A stretch of 23,316 bases of DNA from Methanobacterium sp. UBA353 (GCA_002496805.1 DALO01000010.1:53726-77041); one strand, 5' to 3'; positions 1 to 7,264 are shown, numbered from the stretch's first letter. Program-made: numbers and translations. Notes: generated from the letters alone by a model not told the origin.

Positions 1-696
1 AATCATTTTTTCCCATAAGCGTGAGATGAGATTCCACTGGTTAATGCGTGGGGTATAGTCCCATTCAATTTTTTGACGTTCCAGTCCAAATTGGAAGCTA
101 TCAGCCACGTTAAATGGTGATTGAGATGTTAACTCATCATGTTTTTCGAGGATCTTTTCATGTTTTTCTACTTCCAATGGCAAGTGTAGTAACTCGCAAA
201 ACATTTTATCAGAGAGAATTGCATCCCTCACTACAATGTCACCCTGTAAAGTCTGATATAAACCCTGTTCTTCTGCCATTCGCAGGAAAACTGGGTAGGA
301 TATTCCTGATTTTCCGAGTTCTATTAATTCTTCAATGGGTGCTTTGAGTTTTTCATAGTTGGGATTGCCTTTTAAACTTTCAATGGACTGTTCATAGGCT
401 TCTAGAGTTTTTTCCATGAGTAATTCATCACCCCCACCTTCAGAGTATTCACCTTTAGCCAGGGCAGTCATGGTTTCAGTGTAAGCATTGCTGAACTCCA
501 AAAAAAGGTTTTCTGTGGTTAGTTTTGCTGTAAACTCCGATACGTCATTAGTTTCAAGAGCCAGTTTTTCCATACGATCCATGGTTGTGCGCATGGTTTG
601 GAAAGATTCACCAGTGATCCCTTTGTCTTCCAACTCTTTGAACATTTTCCGAAAAGTGCCCAGGATTGTATCAGCCATTTCCTTATCCACTGGCAT
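1..696 (-). CDS. Helical protein of unknown function, partial (runs off the left edge)
   Basis: An open frame of 232 codons runs without a stop from the ATG at 696 to the first base of the window, so the C-terminus is missing. It starts MPVDKEMADTILGTF and is acidic and helix-rich, with no signal peptide or membrane segment. I do not recognise the family. The start is well supported: a GGGGG ribosome binding site lies 6 bases upstream, inside the last codons of the preceding gene, whose stop codon ends at 698. The two genes are therefore one base apart and probably translationally coupled. The opposite-strand frames over this stretch are Phe/Ser/Cys-rich and look like shadows. The paired helical genes could encode subunits of one complex, but that is inference only. 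Confidence 0.8.
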   Translation of the reverse strand, partial: MPVDKEMADTILGTFRKMFKELEDKGITGESFQTMRTTMDRMEKLALETNDVSEFTAKLTTENLFLEFSNAYTETMTALAKGEYSEGGGDELLMEKTLEAYEQSIESLKGNPNYEKLKAPIEELIELGKSGISYPVFLRMAEEQGLYQTLQGDIVVRDAILSDKMFCELLHLPLEVEKHEKILEKHDELTSQSPFNVADSFQFGLERQKIEWDYTPRINQWNLISRLWEKMI

Positions 697-697
697 G

Positions 698-1366
698 TTA
701 AATCCCCCTGTAAGTTTTAAACTGGGTTATCCTTTTTTTAAGTATTTCATCTCGAAATGGCATTATTCTTCTGTGCCTTTCTTCCCAGATGAGGCTGGTG
801 TTGTATTGCCAGTTAGGATCCCAATTCCGTGCATTGGGAACAATGAACTCATTCCACTCTTTAATCCCATCTTCAATCATTTCTTGAGGTCTTTGCTGAT
901 TTATCTCCTTTTTCCATTCATCAGGCACTTCTGCAGACTGGTAAACTTCTATTTCTTCCAACATCATTAGGTCGTTGTAAATTTCTTGGGTAAATAAATC
1001 CACAGTGATCTCAATACTAACTTCACTTTCAACATCGCTGATCATATTAATTAGTTCTAAATCAGTTTCCACAGAATCAAGAAGATCCAGAATCCTTTGA
1101 GGAGCGTGAAGCCTGATATCCTCTTGTATTTCTTCATAGTGTTTTTTCCGTGCAGTTTCCTGATCTTTAACCAGGGCTATGGCATTTTTAACTGCCAGAT
1201 TTTGTGACTCCACTGTATTTCCAAATTCTTCAATGTTTGCTGCGTTAGCTATAGCATCGTATAGTGCTTTTTCTGACTGGTAAGAATTGATATATAATGG
1301 ATTTTTTTCATACTTTTTCAATCTTGACTGGTAATATTCAATATATTCTTTGTGTCTTTGCTCCAT
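698..1366 (-). CDS. Helical protein of unknown function, first gene of a minus-strand operon
   Basis: This 222-residue soluble protein is rich in Glu, Lys and Gln and predicted to be largely alpha-helical. It starts MEQRHKEYIEYYQSRL and ends in a Trp/Arg-rich tail (NWDPNWQYNTSLIWEERH near residues 180-200). No domain is recognised and there is no signal peptide. I chose the ATG at 1366 over the TTG one codon earlier, because GGAGG at 1373-1377 sits 6 bases from the ATG but only 3 from the TTG. A TATA box at 1408-1420 lies about 45 bases upstream. The downstream gene begins one base after the stop, so both should be made from one transcript. Confidence 0.8.
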   Translation of the reverse strand: MEQRHKEYIEYYQSRLKKYEKNPLYINSYQSEKALYDAIANAANIEEFGNTVESQNLAVKNAIALVKDQETARKKHYEEIQEDIRLHAPQRILDLLDSVETDLELINMISDVESEVSIEITVDLFTQEIYNDLMMLEEIEVYQSAEVPDEWKKEINQQRPQEMIEDGIKEWNEFIVPNARNWDPNWQYNTSLIWEERHRRIMPFRDEILKKRITQFKTYRGI

Positions 1367-1407
1367 CAAACGCCTCCAACTGTATCAATTGAGATTTTAT
1401 CTAAGCA

Positions 1408-1420
1408 CTTATATATTTTA
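1408..1420 (-). promoter_or_regulatory. TATA box for the gene pair 698-1366 and 1-696
   Basis: On the minus strand this reads TAAAATATATAAG, a good archaeal TATA element. Transcription would start near 1385, leaving a leader of about 20 bases that contains the GGAGG site. Confidence 0.5.
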
Positions 1421-1733
1421 ATAGTTTTAGTTATTCTGTTCCTCTTTTTAGTTTAATTTCTCAAGCTCTTCATATTAAATTAATAAATCCTATATTCTAT
1501 TACTTATTCTTATATCACTAATTTAAAAGTAGATTGAACTAAAATTTACTTATTTTTTATCATTATTCAAAAACTAGATTAAACTAAAATATGTAATTGT
1601 TAGATTATATTCCATTTATTCAAATATCATATTCTAGTAAAGATTTTCACATCCCCACGGAACATAAATATCCATATACACCTTGTATAATTCCTGCACT
1701 GATTATTATATTCCAATAACCTATTTATAGTAT
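1421..1733. other. AT-rich intergenic region with an imperfect direct repeat
   Basis: No credible gene is visible. It lies between the end of the sensor kinase gene and the promoter of the pair to its left. It contains two near-identical 15-mers, AGATTGAACTAAAAT at 1531-1545 and AGATTAAACTAAAAT at 1576-1590, 45 bases apart. The T/A-rich runs could terminate the kinase transcript, but no clear hairpin is seen. Confidence 0.5.
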
Positions 1734-3905
1734 TTAATATTCCATTTCTTTGAACTTAATGCTGAACAGTGTGCCATTAGTGGTGTCCAATTCTATTATG
1801 CCGCTTATCTGTCTTGTTAAAGTATTAACTAGTTGTAATCCCAGTGAACTTGTATTTTGAAATTCCAGATCTTCTGGGAAACCAATTCCATTATCACCAA
1901 CTACAAGAACAAATTCATCATCGGTAATTCCAAATTCTAGATTAATTTCACCCTCTCTTTTTCCAGGGAACGCGTGTTTCATGGAGTTGGATAAAAGTTC
2001 ATTTACGATCAATCCCAAGGGGATGGCGGTGTTTATGTCGATCATGACTTTTTCAACATTCATATCTAATTCTATTCGGCTGGGTTCAGGCACATAGGTA
2101 CGGTAAAGGTCAGTTGCCAGAGTACGAAGGTAATCCCCAAAATCAATGCTTTTTAGATCGGTTGAGCGGTACAATCTTTCATGTATTAAAGCCATAGATT
2201 TAGCCCTGTTTTGACTTTCTTTAAACATGCTTAATGCCTTTTTATCTTTGATGTATCGAGATTGGAGGTTCAGAAGGCTGGATATTACCATTAGATTATT
2301 TTTCACACGATGATGAATTTCCTTAACTAACATTTCTTTTTCTTCCAAAGATTTTCGCAGTTCTAGTTCCATTTTTTTCCTATCTGTAATGTCCCTTAAA
2401 GATCCTTCAACACCTATAGGCTGGTTTTGTGAGTTAAGCAGATAATGTGCATTAACAGATACAAAAAATTGGGTTTTATCTTTGTTTACCAATGTAACTT
2501 CATAATCAGCAACTTCACCTTTATCTTGGATAGCATTTAAAAGAAATTCTCTATCTTCAGGGTCTAAATATACTAGTTCAACAGGATTTCCAATGAGTTC
2601 GCTGGGTTTAAATTTGGAATATCTTTCAATCGAGGGACTTATTTCAGTTATTTTCCCCTCAAGGTCGGTTTGGTAGAAAACATCCTGCACATTTTCAAAA
2701 ATTTTCCTATATTTTTTTTCACTTTCTTTTAAAGCTTCCTCATTTTCTTTAAGTTCAGTGGCATCACGTGCCACTCCAAATACCAATTCTTCCTCAGACA
2801 GTATATACGCGTTCCATGAAAGCCATTTGTATGATCCATCATTACATAAATACCGGTTATCGAATTTTAATATATTATCTCCTTTTTTAAGAGATTTTAT
2901 TAACCTAGCAGTTCTTTCGCGGTCATCAGGGTGCATAAATTCTTGGTATGGTTTGGAAGTTAGTTCGGTAGTGGTCCATCCGAGGGTTTTCTCCCAGGCG
3001 GGGTTTAGTTTTTTAAAGTAACCATCAAAACCAGCAATACACATCATATCTATTGAAAAATTAAATAAACGGTCCCGGTCTTTTTCAATATCTAAACGTT
3101 GGGTGATGTCAATGAAGGTTACTACCGCTCCTACAATTTCACCATCCTTAATCGTGGGATATGACCAGCATTCAGCATTGAAAGTACTGCCATCCTTCCT
3201 CCAAAACACCACATCATCTACATGAACGTGTTTTCCAGTTTTATAAGACTTTTTAACTGGGCAGCTTTCAATATCAGGGGAAATTTGTTCTTGAGAAGTG
3301 TGAACAAGGTTATGAATATTCGTCCCAAGTAATTCTTCAGGTTCTTCATAACCTAATAGGCGAATACAAGCTGGATTACAGAACGTGCAATTACCATCAA
3401 CATCCAATCCATAAATAGCTTCTGCTGCAGATGTTAAAATAAGGCGAAGGTTATCCTCACTTTCTTTGAGTAAAGTTTCAGCTTTTTTTCGTCTTAAAAA
3501 TCTAATTAATTCAATGGAAATAGCATTAATTAAATCTTGTTCTTCCTTAATGAAAGGGCTTTCAAATTCTTCTGGAACTTTTTTTAAGTAATATACTTCT
3601 AGAACTCCTATTTTTCCATCAGGAGTTGATAATTCAGATGATATCTTCCACAGGGTCCTTTGGAATTGGTTAGTTTTAAATTCTTGTCCATTTAATAGAA
3701 TCCTAACACAAGTTAGTTCAGGATATTGAAAGGCCGGCGGAATAAGATTTACAACTTCATTTAAAATATCATCCAAGGATTTATCATACGAAGAAAGTGA
3801 TTTTGAAATCCCATAAAGGCAATTTAACTCTTTTACACGTTCTTCTAAAACTTTAACTAAGTGTGGTTCTTCTACATCATCCACACCATATCTAATTCGT
3901 TTCAT
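1734..3905 (-). CDS. Soluble PAS-domain sensor histidine kinase (HisKA_2/HATPase_c type)
   Basis: This 723-residue cytoplasmic kinase should autophosphorylate on histidine and pass phosphate to a response regulator. In order: an N-terminal GAF-like region (about 20-140), three PAS domains (about 150-275, 275-400, 395-515), a HisKA_2 dimerisation helix with EIHHRVKNNL at about 529-538, and an HATPase_c domain with the N box (NELLSNSMKHAF, near 635) and intact G1 box (GDNGIGFP, near 670). There are no membrane segments, so the signal must be internal. A longer frame opens at 3962, but that ATG lies about 20 bases from the TATA box at 3974-3984, upstream of the expected transcript start. The ATG at 3905 has an AGGGGA site and begins MKRIRYGVDD. 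No response regulator gene is adjacent. Ligands of the PAS domains cannot be read from the sequence. Confidence 0.93.
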   Translation of the reverse strand: MKRIRYGVDDVEEPHLVKVLEERVKELNCLYGISKSLSSYDKSLDDILNEVVNLIPPAFQYPELTCVRILLNGQEFKTNQFQRTLWKISSELSTPDGKIGVLEVYYLKKVPEEFESPFIKEEQDLINAISIELIRFLRRKKAETLLKESEDNLRLILTSAAEAIYGLDVDGNCTFCNPACIRLLGYEEPEELLGTNIHNLVHTSQEQISPDIESCPVKKSYKTGKHVHVDDVVFWRKDGSTFNAECWSYPTIKDGEIVGAVVTFIDITQRLDIEKDRDRLFNFSIDMMCIAGFDGYFKKLNPAWEKTLGWTTTELTSKPYQEFMHPDDRERTARLIKSLKKGDNILKFDNRYLCNDGSYKWLSWNAYILSEEELVFGVARDATELKENEEALKESEKKYRKIFENVQDVFYQTDLEGKITEISPSIERYSKFKPSELIGNPVELVYLDPEDREFLLNAIQDKGEVADYEVTLVNKDKTQFFVSVNAHYLLNSQNQPIGVEGSLRDITDRKKMELELRKSLEEKEMLVKEIHHRVKNNLMVISSLLNLQSRYIKDKKALSMFKESQNRAKSMALIHERLYRSTDLKSIDFGDYLRTLATDLYRTYVPEPSRIELDMNVEKVMIDINTAIPLGLIVNELLSNSMKHAFPGKREGEINLEFGITDDEFVLVVGDNGIGFPEDLEFQNTSSLGLQLVNTLTRQISGIIELDTTNGTLFSIKFKEMEY

Positions 3906-3973
3906 AATATATTTCCCCTGAAACTTTGAACAATTTTTGATAAGTAAATTCTGGAATGTCATAAATCACGTGC

Positions 3974-3984
3974 TGTTTATAAAA
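3974..3984 (-). promoter_or_regulatory. TATA box for the sensor kinase at 1734-3905
   Basis: The minus strand reads TTTTATAAACA here. Transcription would start near 3950, downstream of the ATG at 3962 and upstream of the one at 3905. This is the main reason for the shorter kinase start. Confidence 0.5.
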
Positions 3985-4140
3985 GCAACACCGATTTTTT
4001 CTTATCATTACACATGGGATTTTTTTTATGAATTTACCATAGATTTGTTAACATTCTTAAACCTAAAATTTGGGGCAATAATGGCTATTGGATGTTCTAA
4101 AAGATTGAATGTAATTTTCTATTGATCACTAACCTTATTG

Positions 4141-4172
4141 AAAATCTCTTTTTCCCTCTTTTTGGAGATTTT
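4141..4172. other. Inverted repeat followed by T-rich sequence
   Basis: AAAATCTC at 4141-4148 is perfectly complementary to GAGATTTT at 4165-4172, with a 16-base pyrimidine-rich loop, and TTTCTTTG follows on the plus strand. It lies in a 470-base stretch without a confident gene (3906-4378), so it has no obvious parent transcript. It could be a terminator for a short plus-strand RNA. Confidence 0.25.
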
Positions 4173-4271
4173 TTCTTTGTGGTGCACATTACACGCCCCT
4201 ACAATAATTAAATAAATTAATAAGATGCTTAATTTCCTTGATAGTTAGCTATTATAATATGTTTAGTTAGT

Positions 4272-4373
4272 ATGGATTCTTATAATTATTGCACAAGTAA
4301 AGAAAAAAATGAAGTAATATGTATTAAAGATTTACAGGGAGGATGTACATTAACGTGTAATTATTATCTGTAA
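4272..4373 (+). CDS. Possible 33-residue cysteine-containing small protein (doubtful)
   Basis: An ATG-to-TAA frame of 33 codons encodes MDSYNYCTSKEKNEV followed by a segment with three more cysteines (positions 7, 17, 25 and 29 in all), ending in CTLTCNYYL. It sits in the largest gene-free part of the 3906-4378 gap, convergent with the zinc-ribbon membrane gene that ends at 4379. Against it: no Shine-Dalgarno site is visible, so it would need a short or leaderless transcript, and at this length a chance frame is quite possible. In favour: hydrophilic composition and four cysteines, a pattern seen in small metal-binding or peptide precursors. No function is assigned. Confidence 0.2.
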   Translation: MDSYNYCTSKEKNEVICIKDLQGGCTLTCNYYL

Positions 4374-4378
4374 ATATC

Positions 4379-4975
4379 TTAATAATAATCATAGACTGTG
4401 ACTTTCCATTTTTTCAAGTCTTTAGTATGCACATTGATATTGTATTTTCCAGGCGGGGCAGTGATGTTGATTGTTTTTTCTTTACTCTTCACTGCTGATC
4501 TTGCTCCCCAGTTTAACTTTCCAGAGCCCAGAATGGTACTGGCACCTTTTACATCTACATCCATGAAGTTGGTGTCATAGTTTCTAGTAGGTGTGGCATT
4601 AATTACTATCTTGAACTTTTCACCTTTAATGGTAAATGCATGAGAACTATTACCAATACCAGTGTAGTTGGTTACTTGATGCCATCCTGCCTTTTGAATT
4701 GTTTCATTGGATTGGTTAAAATTTGATAAGTAAGGGTCTTTTGCCTCATTGTATTCATTCATAAAACCTAAAAATTCGATAGTAACTCCTAAAAGAGCAA
4801 TCATGGCCACGATAAAGATTAGGGTCTTTGAATATTTTGATAGAAAACCTAAGAGATGATTTTTTCGATTATCATCTTGGATATTTATTGGATGCAGTTT
4901 AGATCCGCATTCCATACAATACTCTGCATTTTCCTCATTTTCCAATCCGCATTCCTGGCAAACTCGATGTTTCAT
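4379..4975 (-). CDS. Zinc-ribbon membrane protein with an extracytoplasmic beta domain
   Basis: This 198-residue protein has three parts. A cytoplasmic zinc ribbon at the N-terminus uses Cys6, Cys9, Cys20 and Cys23 (CQECG ... CMECG). One membrane helix follows at about 51-72. The C-terminal region of about 125 residues is rich in beta-branched and Asn residues, with several N-x-S/T sites, and should lie outside the cell. The tail (PPGKYNINVHTKDLKKWKVT) is typical of a small beta-sandwich. The layout resembles the protein at 8116-8808, though the outer domains differ. It may sense or bind something at the surface and signal through the zinc ribbon, which is inference. Only a weak AGG-type site precedes the ATG. 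It is a single-gene unit. Confidence 0.85.
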   Translation of the reverse strand: MKHRVCQECGLENEENAEYCMECGSKLHPINIQDDNRKNHLLGFLSKYSKTLIFIVAMIALLGVTIEFLGFMNEYNEAKDPYLSNFNQSNETIQKAGWHQVTNYTGIGNSSHAFTIKGEKFKIVINATPTRNYDTNFMDVDVKGASTILGSGKLNWGARSAVKSKEKTINITAPPGKYNINVHTKDLKKWKVTVYDYY

Positions 4976-5050
4976 CTGTTAGTACCTACCATTTAATCGA
5001 AAATTAAGAATTATTTTAAAAAAATTAATTTATGTTCCAGTTATCAGATA

Positions 5051-5072
5051 GTATGGATTGGTTTTACCATAC
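5051..5072. other. Short inverted repeat in the intergenic region
   Basis: GTATGG at 5051-5056 pairs with CCATAC at 5067-5072 around a 10-base spacer. It lies about 75 bases upstream of the start of the gene at 4379-4975 and could be an operator; no further support is visible. Confidence 0.2.
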
Positions 5073-5175
5073 ATTTATAGTCTCATGTCAAACTAGATAA
5101 CGGGATGAGTATCAATTGATAGATATATTATTTTGTATTAGGATGGTGGTAATCATAAACACACTTATCCTTAGT

Positions 5176-5200
5176 CCCAATTAGGTTAATATTAATTGGG
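5176..5200 (-). terminator. Hairpin spanning the stop codon of the zinc-ribbon gene at 5192
   Basis: CCCAATTA at 5176-5183 and TAATTGGG at 5193-5200 form a perfect 8-bp stem with a 9-base loop, covering the last codons and the TAA stop. It could stabilise or end the transcript. No long T tract follows on the minus strand, so a classic archaeal U-tract terminator is not shown. Confidence 0.35.
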
Positions 5201-5860
5201 CTTTTGATTTAGAAAACTAACCAGTTTTATGGCGTCACCCTTTTTCACATCTTCCAAGACGATTTTCCCATTTTTGTGATTTATTTTAAGCGTTCTTTTA
5301 CGAGAATCAAAAATGGAAGTACCAGTTTTAATTAAACGGCCAAGTCCTGATTTTTCCTCTTGAACACTTTCGGCTATCTCGGCACTTGTAATATCTTCAA
5401 AACCTATGAGTTGGCCGTCATTTATTTCCAGACCATGATTAAGAACTTGCACTGACATGTTTTTACCTTTAACCAGGTATGAACCCCGGATATCCAATAT
5501 TTCCTGAAGATCAGAGGCTAGTTTAAGCTTTTTTCGTTTGGATTTTGCTTTTAAACCTGTCCCATATTCTTGGATGGTTTTTCTTTTCTTAGTAAGTAGT
5601 TTTTCATCTTCATATAAATGTCCTAGATCGTCATTACCCGCCTGGATAACCATGTTTTCACCACATTTATGGCAGATACTGGTGTCACCAGGATTTTTGC
5701 TCCCACAATAGGGGCAAATTATGGGCTCTTCAGGGGTGTTTAAAGTTTCTGTGTAGTATAATTTTCCACCACATTCACATTCATCACTAAAATCAGCTGG
5801 TCTTTCTCCTTCTTGAAGTTCATAGTAGCCGCCACACCCTTCACAAACTAAATAACCCAT
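5192..5860 (-). CDS. Double zinc-ribbon protein with a PH-like C-terminal domain
   Basis: This 222-residue cytoplasmic protein starts with the module shared by five proteins in this window: GYLVCEGCGGYYEL, an acidic ExPxDF-type stretch, then CECGG (Cys6, Cys9, Cys28, Cys30). A second, classic ribbon follows (Cys49, Cys52, Cys63, Cys66). A basic linker rich in Lys (about 85-105) leads to a C-terminal region of about 110 residues whose alternating strands and final helix (DAIKLVSFLNQK) resemble a PH-like fold. I chose the ATG at 5860 over the one at 5875 because GATGG precedes it at suitable spacing and because the related gene at 14667-15329 also begins exactly MGYL. It may be an adaptor that binds protein or nucleic acid; no catalytic motif is seen. 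It is divergent from 6043-6273. Confidence 0.85.
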   Translation of the reverse strand: MGYLVCEGCGGYYELQEGERPADFSDECECGGKLYYTETLNTPEEPIICPYCGSKNPGDTSICHKCGENMVIQAGNDDLGHLYEDEKLLTKKRKTIQEYGTGLKAKSKRKKLKLASDLQEILDIRGSYLVKGKNMSVQVLNHGLEINDGQLIGFEDITSAEIAESVQEEKSGLGRLIKTGTSIFDSRKRTLKINHKNGKIVLEDVKKGDAIKLVSFLNQKPN

Positions 5861-5953
5861 ATTAATACCATCCATCTATGTTAATTTACACTAATTTTTT
5901 CCCAACAAAAATTTTTTTTTAAGGGAGGATAATATTTAGAAATTCTTTTATTA

Positions 5954-5970
5954 GATATAAATATTTTTAA
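5954..5970. promoter_or_regulatory. Probable divergent TATA region for the genes at 5192 (-) and 6043 (+)
   Basis: The sequence GATATAAATATTTTTAA reads as a TATA element on both strands. It is about 80 bases from the plus-strand ATG at 6043 and about 100 bases from the minus-strand ATG at 5860. Both genes could share it or use overlapping boxes. Confidence 0.4.
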
Positions 5971-6007
5971 GACATAAGCTGGTTATGCTTTTTGGGGTCA
6001 TTTATTA

Positions 6008-6037
6008 ATCTCCTACAACAATTGATTCGTAGGTGAT
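6008..6037 (+). promoter_or_regulatory. Leader hairpin that would hide the ribosome binding site of gene 6043
   Basis: ATCTCCTAC (6008-6016) can pair with GTAGGTGAT (6029-6037), giving eight base pairs with one U-U mismatch and a 12-base loop. The 3' arm is the Shine-Dalgarno site (AGGTGAT), five bases before the ATG at 6043. The folded form would block ribosome entry, so translation may be controlled by temperature, a protein or a ligand. The pairing is seen directly; the regulation is inferred. Confidence 0.4.
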
Positions 6038-6042
6038 ATTAA

Positions 6043-6273
6043 ATGACTGATGATGGTGTCTATGATGACGTTGAAATACAGTTCTCAGAATCAATTAAAG
6101 AAACGGTTTTATTAGCCTTGGAGAAGGAAACTGGAATTAAACCCAAGGATATTGAGAGTGTAATGTTTGTGGCTGCGGGAAATGTAGTAAAAGAAGATTC
6201 AGAACATGGGCCTTATTACACAGTTAAAGGTATATTTGCGTGCCACCGTAAGAAGGACACCCACTATGCTTAG
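6043..6273 (+). CDS. Small acidic protein of unknown function, C-terminus altered by an in-frame duplication
   Basis: This 76-residue soluble protein starts MTDDGVYDDVEIQFSESIKE. It is acidic in its first 55 residues and ends in a basic His/Cys-containing segment (CHRKKDTHYA). The family is not recognised. AGGTGAT lies five bases before the ATG. The reading frame stops at TAG (6271-6273), but the same frame continues for 23 further codons to TAA at 6343-6345. That continuation repeats residues YY-x-VKGIFACHRK before ending GDFKLVKE. The simplest reading is that an ancestral protein of about 78 residues ended ...CHRKGDFKLVKE, and a 66-base tandem duplication inserted a new tail and the TAG. 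Read-through of TAG would give about 100 residues, but nothing else here suggests recoding. Confidence 0.7.
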   Translation: MTDDGVYDDVEIQFSESIKETVLLALEKETGIKPKDIESVMFVAAGNVVKEDSEHGPYYTVKGIFACHRKKDTHYA

Positions 6274-6318
6274 CCCTGCTATTATCCAGTTAAAGGTATA
6301 TTTGCGTGCCACCGTAAG
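6221..6318 (+). repeat. In-frame 66-bp duplication with 32-bp identical cores
   Basis: The 32 bases at 6221-6252 recur identically at 6287-6318, exactly 66 bases (22 codons) apart. Similarity extends weakly upstream (TATTACACAG against TATTATCCAG). The duplication crosses the stop codon at 6271-6273 and keeps the reading frame. Confidence 0.95.
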
Positions 6319-6480
6319 GGTGATTTCAAATTAGTAAAAGAATAATAAAATAAATAAAAATGTTTTCTTCTCATTTTCACTATTTTATTACTACTGATGT
6401 GTTTGAAACTTCAACATCTTCCAATATAATCCTGATTATTCGGAATGTTTTTCTTATCAACTGAAAGGTTTTGTTAGATT

Positions 6481-6666
6481 TTAATTTGGTGTTTTTAACT
6501 TTTTGGTGTGTTTTAGTTTTCCACCACATTCACAGGCTACAAAATCGCTTGGTGATTCATCAGCTTTGAGCTCATAATAACCCCCACAATCTTCACACAC
6601 CAGGTAACCTTTTTTATTTTTTACTTTAGCTGTGCTAATTTCTTTAATCTTATTGAATAATACCAT
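6481..6666 (-). CDS. Stand-alone zinc-ribbon module protein
   Basis: This 61-residue protein is almost nothing but the shared module: GYLVCEDCGGYYEL, an SPSDF segment, then CECGGKL, after a basic 19-residue leader (MVLFNKIKEISTAKVKNKK). Cys24, Cys27, Cys44 and Cys46 would bind one zinc. The start is supported by GAGG seven bases from the ATG, and a TATA-like AAATATATATTT at 6692-6703 lies just upstream. It is a single-gene unit facing 6043-6273. It shows that the module can exist alone as well as fused to membrane, PH-like or multi-ribbon partners. Its role is unknown; binding a partner protein or nucleic acid is plausible. Confidence 0.8.
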   Translation of the reverse strand: MVLFNKIKEISTAKVKNKKGYLVCEDCGGYYELKADESPSDFVACECGGKLKHTKKLKTPN

Positions 6667-7033
6667 ATGGATTCCTCTGTTATACTAATACAAATATATA
6701 TTTTTTTCTCTTAACAATATTATTATTTTCAAACAATATATAATATTTCTCACACCAATTAATAAAACTCTTGAAATCAAATTCATTAAAAAAAAAATGA
6801 TAATAAACAAGTAATAACATAACAACTTGGAAAATAACTCTTTGACCATGACTTACACGTTAAAAAATTCTTAAATATAATTTTTCCAATTTCAGATGAC
6901 ATCTCAAGAGACCTGCGCAAAACCTATCCTTGAAAAAAAAATCTAAAAATCAAAAAAGTTAAGTTTAATCTTTTATAGAATATTTACATAATTCAACAGA
7001 GTTGGGCATATACAAATTAAAAGAGGTTTTTAT
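6667..7033. other. AT-rich intergenic region between divergent genes
   Basis: This 367-base stretch holds the promoters of 6481-6666 (minus) and 7034-7264 (plus), with several A runs between. I see no gene, RNA motif or strong inverted repeat in it. Confidence 0.6.
6971..6985 (+). promoter_or_regulatory. TATA box for the small membrane protein at 7034
   Basis: TTTTATAGAATATTT lies about 55 bases before the ATG. Transcription would start near 7005, giving a short leader that carries AGAGG at 7022-7026. Confidence 0.4.
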
Positions 7034-7264
7034 ATGTATTTAACAGCCGGCATGATACTGATAGTTATAGGATGGGTAATTCAGTTTTACAAAACTGTAA
7101 TCCAGAAAGATTCCAACATTAACTTGTACTTCTTAGTTTTATATATAATAGGAGTTATTTCCCTGGTCATTGGTAATATCCTTAATAACGACTTGCCTAT
7201 TGCCTTATTAAATTTGATCGGTGCAATTCTACCCTTATTAATCATTATCATGATTAAAAAATAG
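7034..7264 (+). CDS. SemiSWEET-like three-helix membrane protein
   Basis: This 76-residue protein has three membrane helices (about 3-21, 29-47 and 53-73) joined by short loops. Length, topology and the pattern GWVIQFYKTVIQKDS ... LYFLVLYIIG ... NDLPIALLNLIG match SemiSWEET (MtN3/PQ-loop) half-transporters, which pair up to move small sugars. The usual proline of the PQ motif in helix 1 is replaced (IQ instead of PQ). The start is clear: AGAGG seven bases before the ATG and a TATA box further up. It is followed after 55 bases by the multi-zinc-ribbon gene and may be co-transcribed. Substrate is unknown; assignment rests on motif reading alone. Confidence 0.6.
   Translation: MYLTAGMILIVIGWVIQFYKTVIQKDSNINLYFLVLYIIGVISLVIGNILNNDLPIALLNLIGAILPLLIIIMIKK

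Noticed and set aside
114..347. Plus-strand frame of 77 codons
   Set aside because: It lies opposite the left-edge minus-strand gene, which has a good start site and natural composition; the plus frame is Phe/Leu/Val-rich without a ribosome binding site.
488..970. Plus-strand frame of 160 codons
   Set aside because: It overlaps two well-supported minus-strand genes and has Ser/Phe/Pro-rich shadow composition.
3937..4125. Plus-strand frame of 62 codons over the kinase promoter
   Set aside because: No ribosome binding site, and it covers the start and TATA region of the minus-strand kinase; composition looks random.
6271..6273. TAG read as pyrrolysine
   Set aside because: No pyrrolysine genes are in the window, the organism looks like a Methanobacteriales member (not known for pyrrolysine), and the surrounding duplication explains the TAG.
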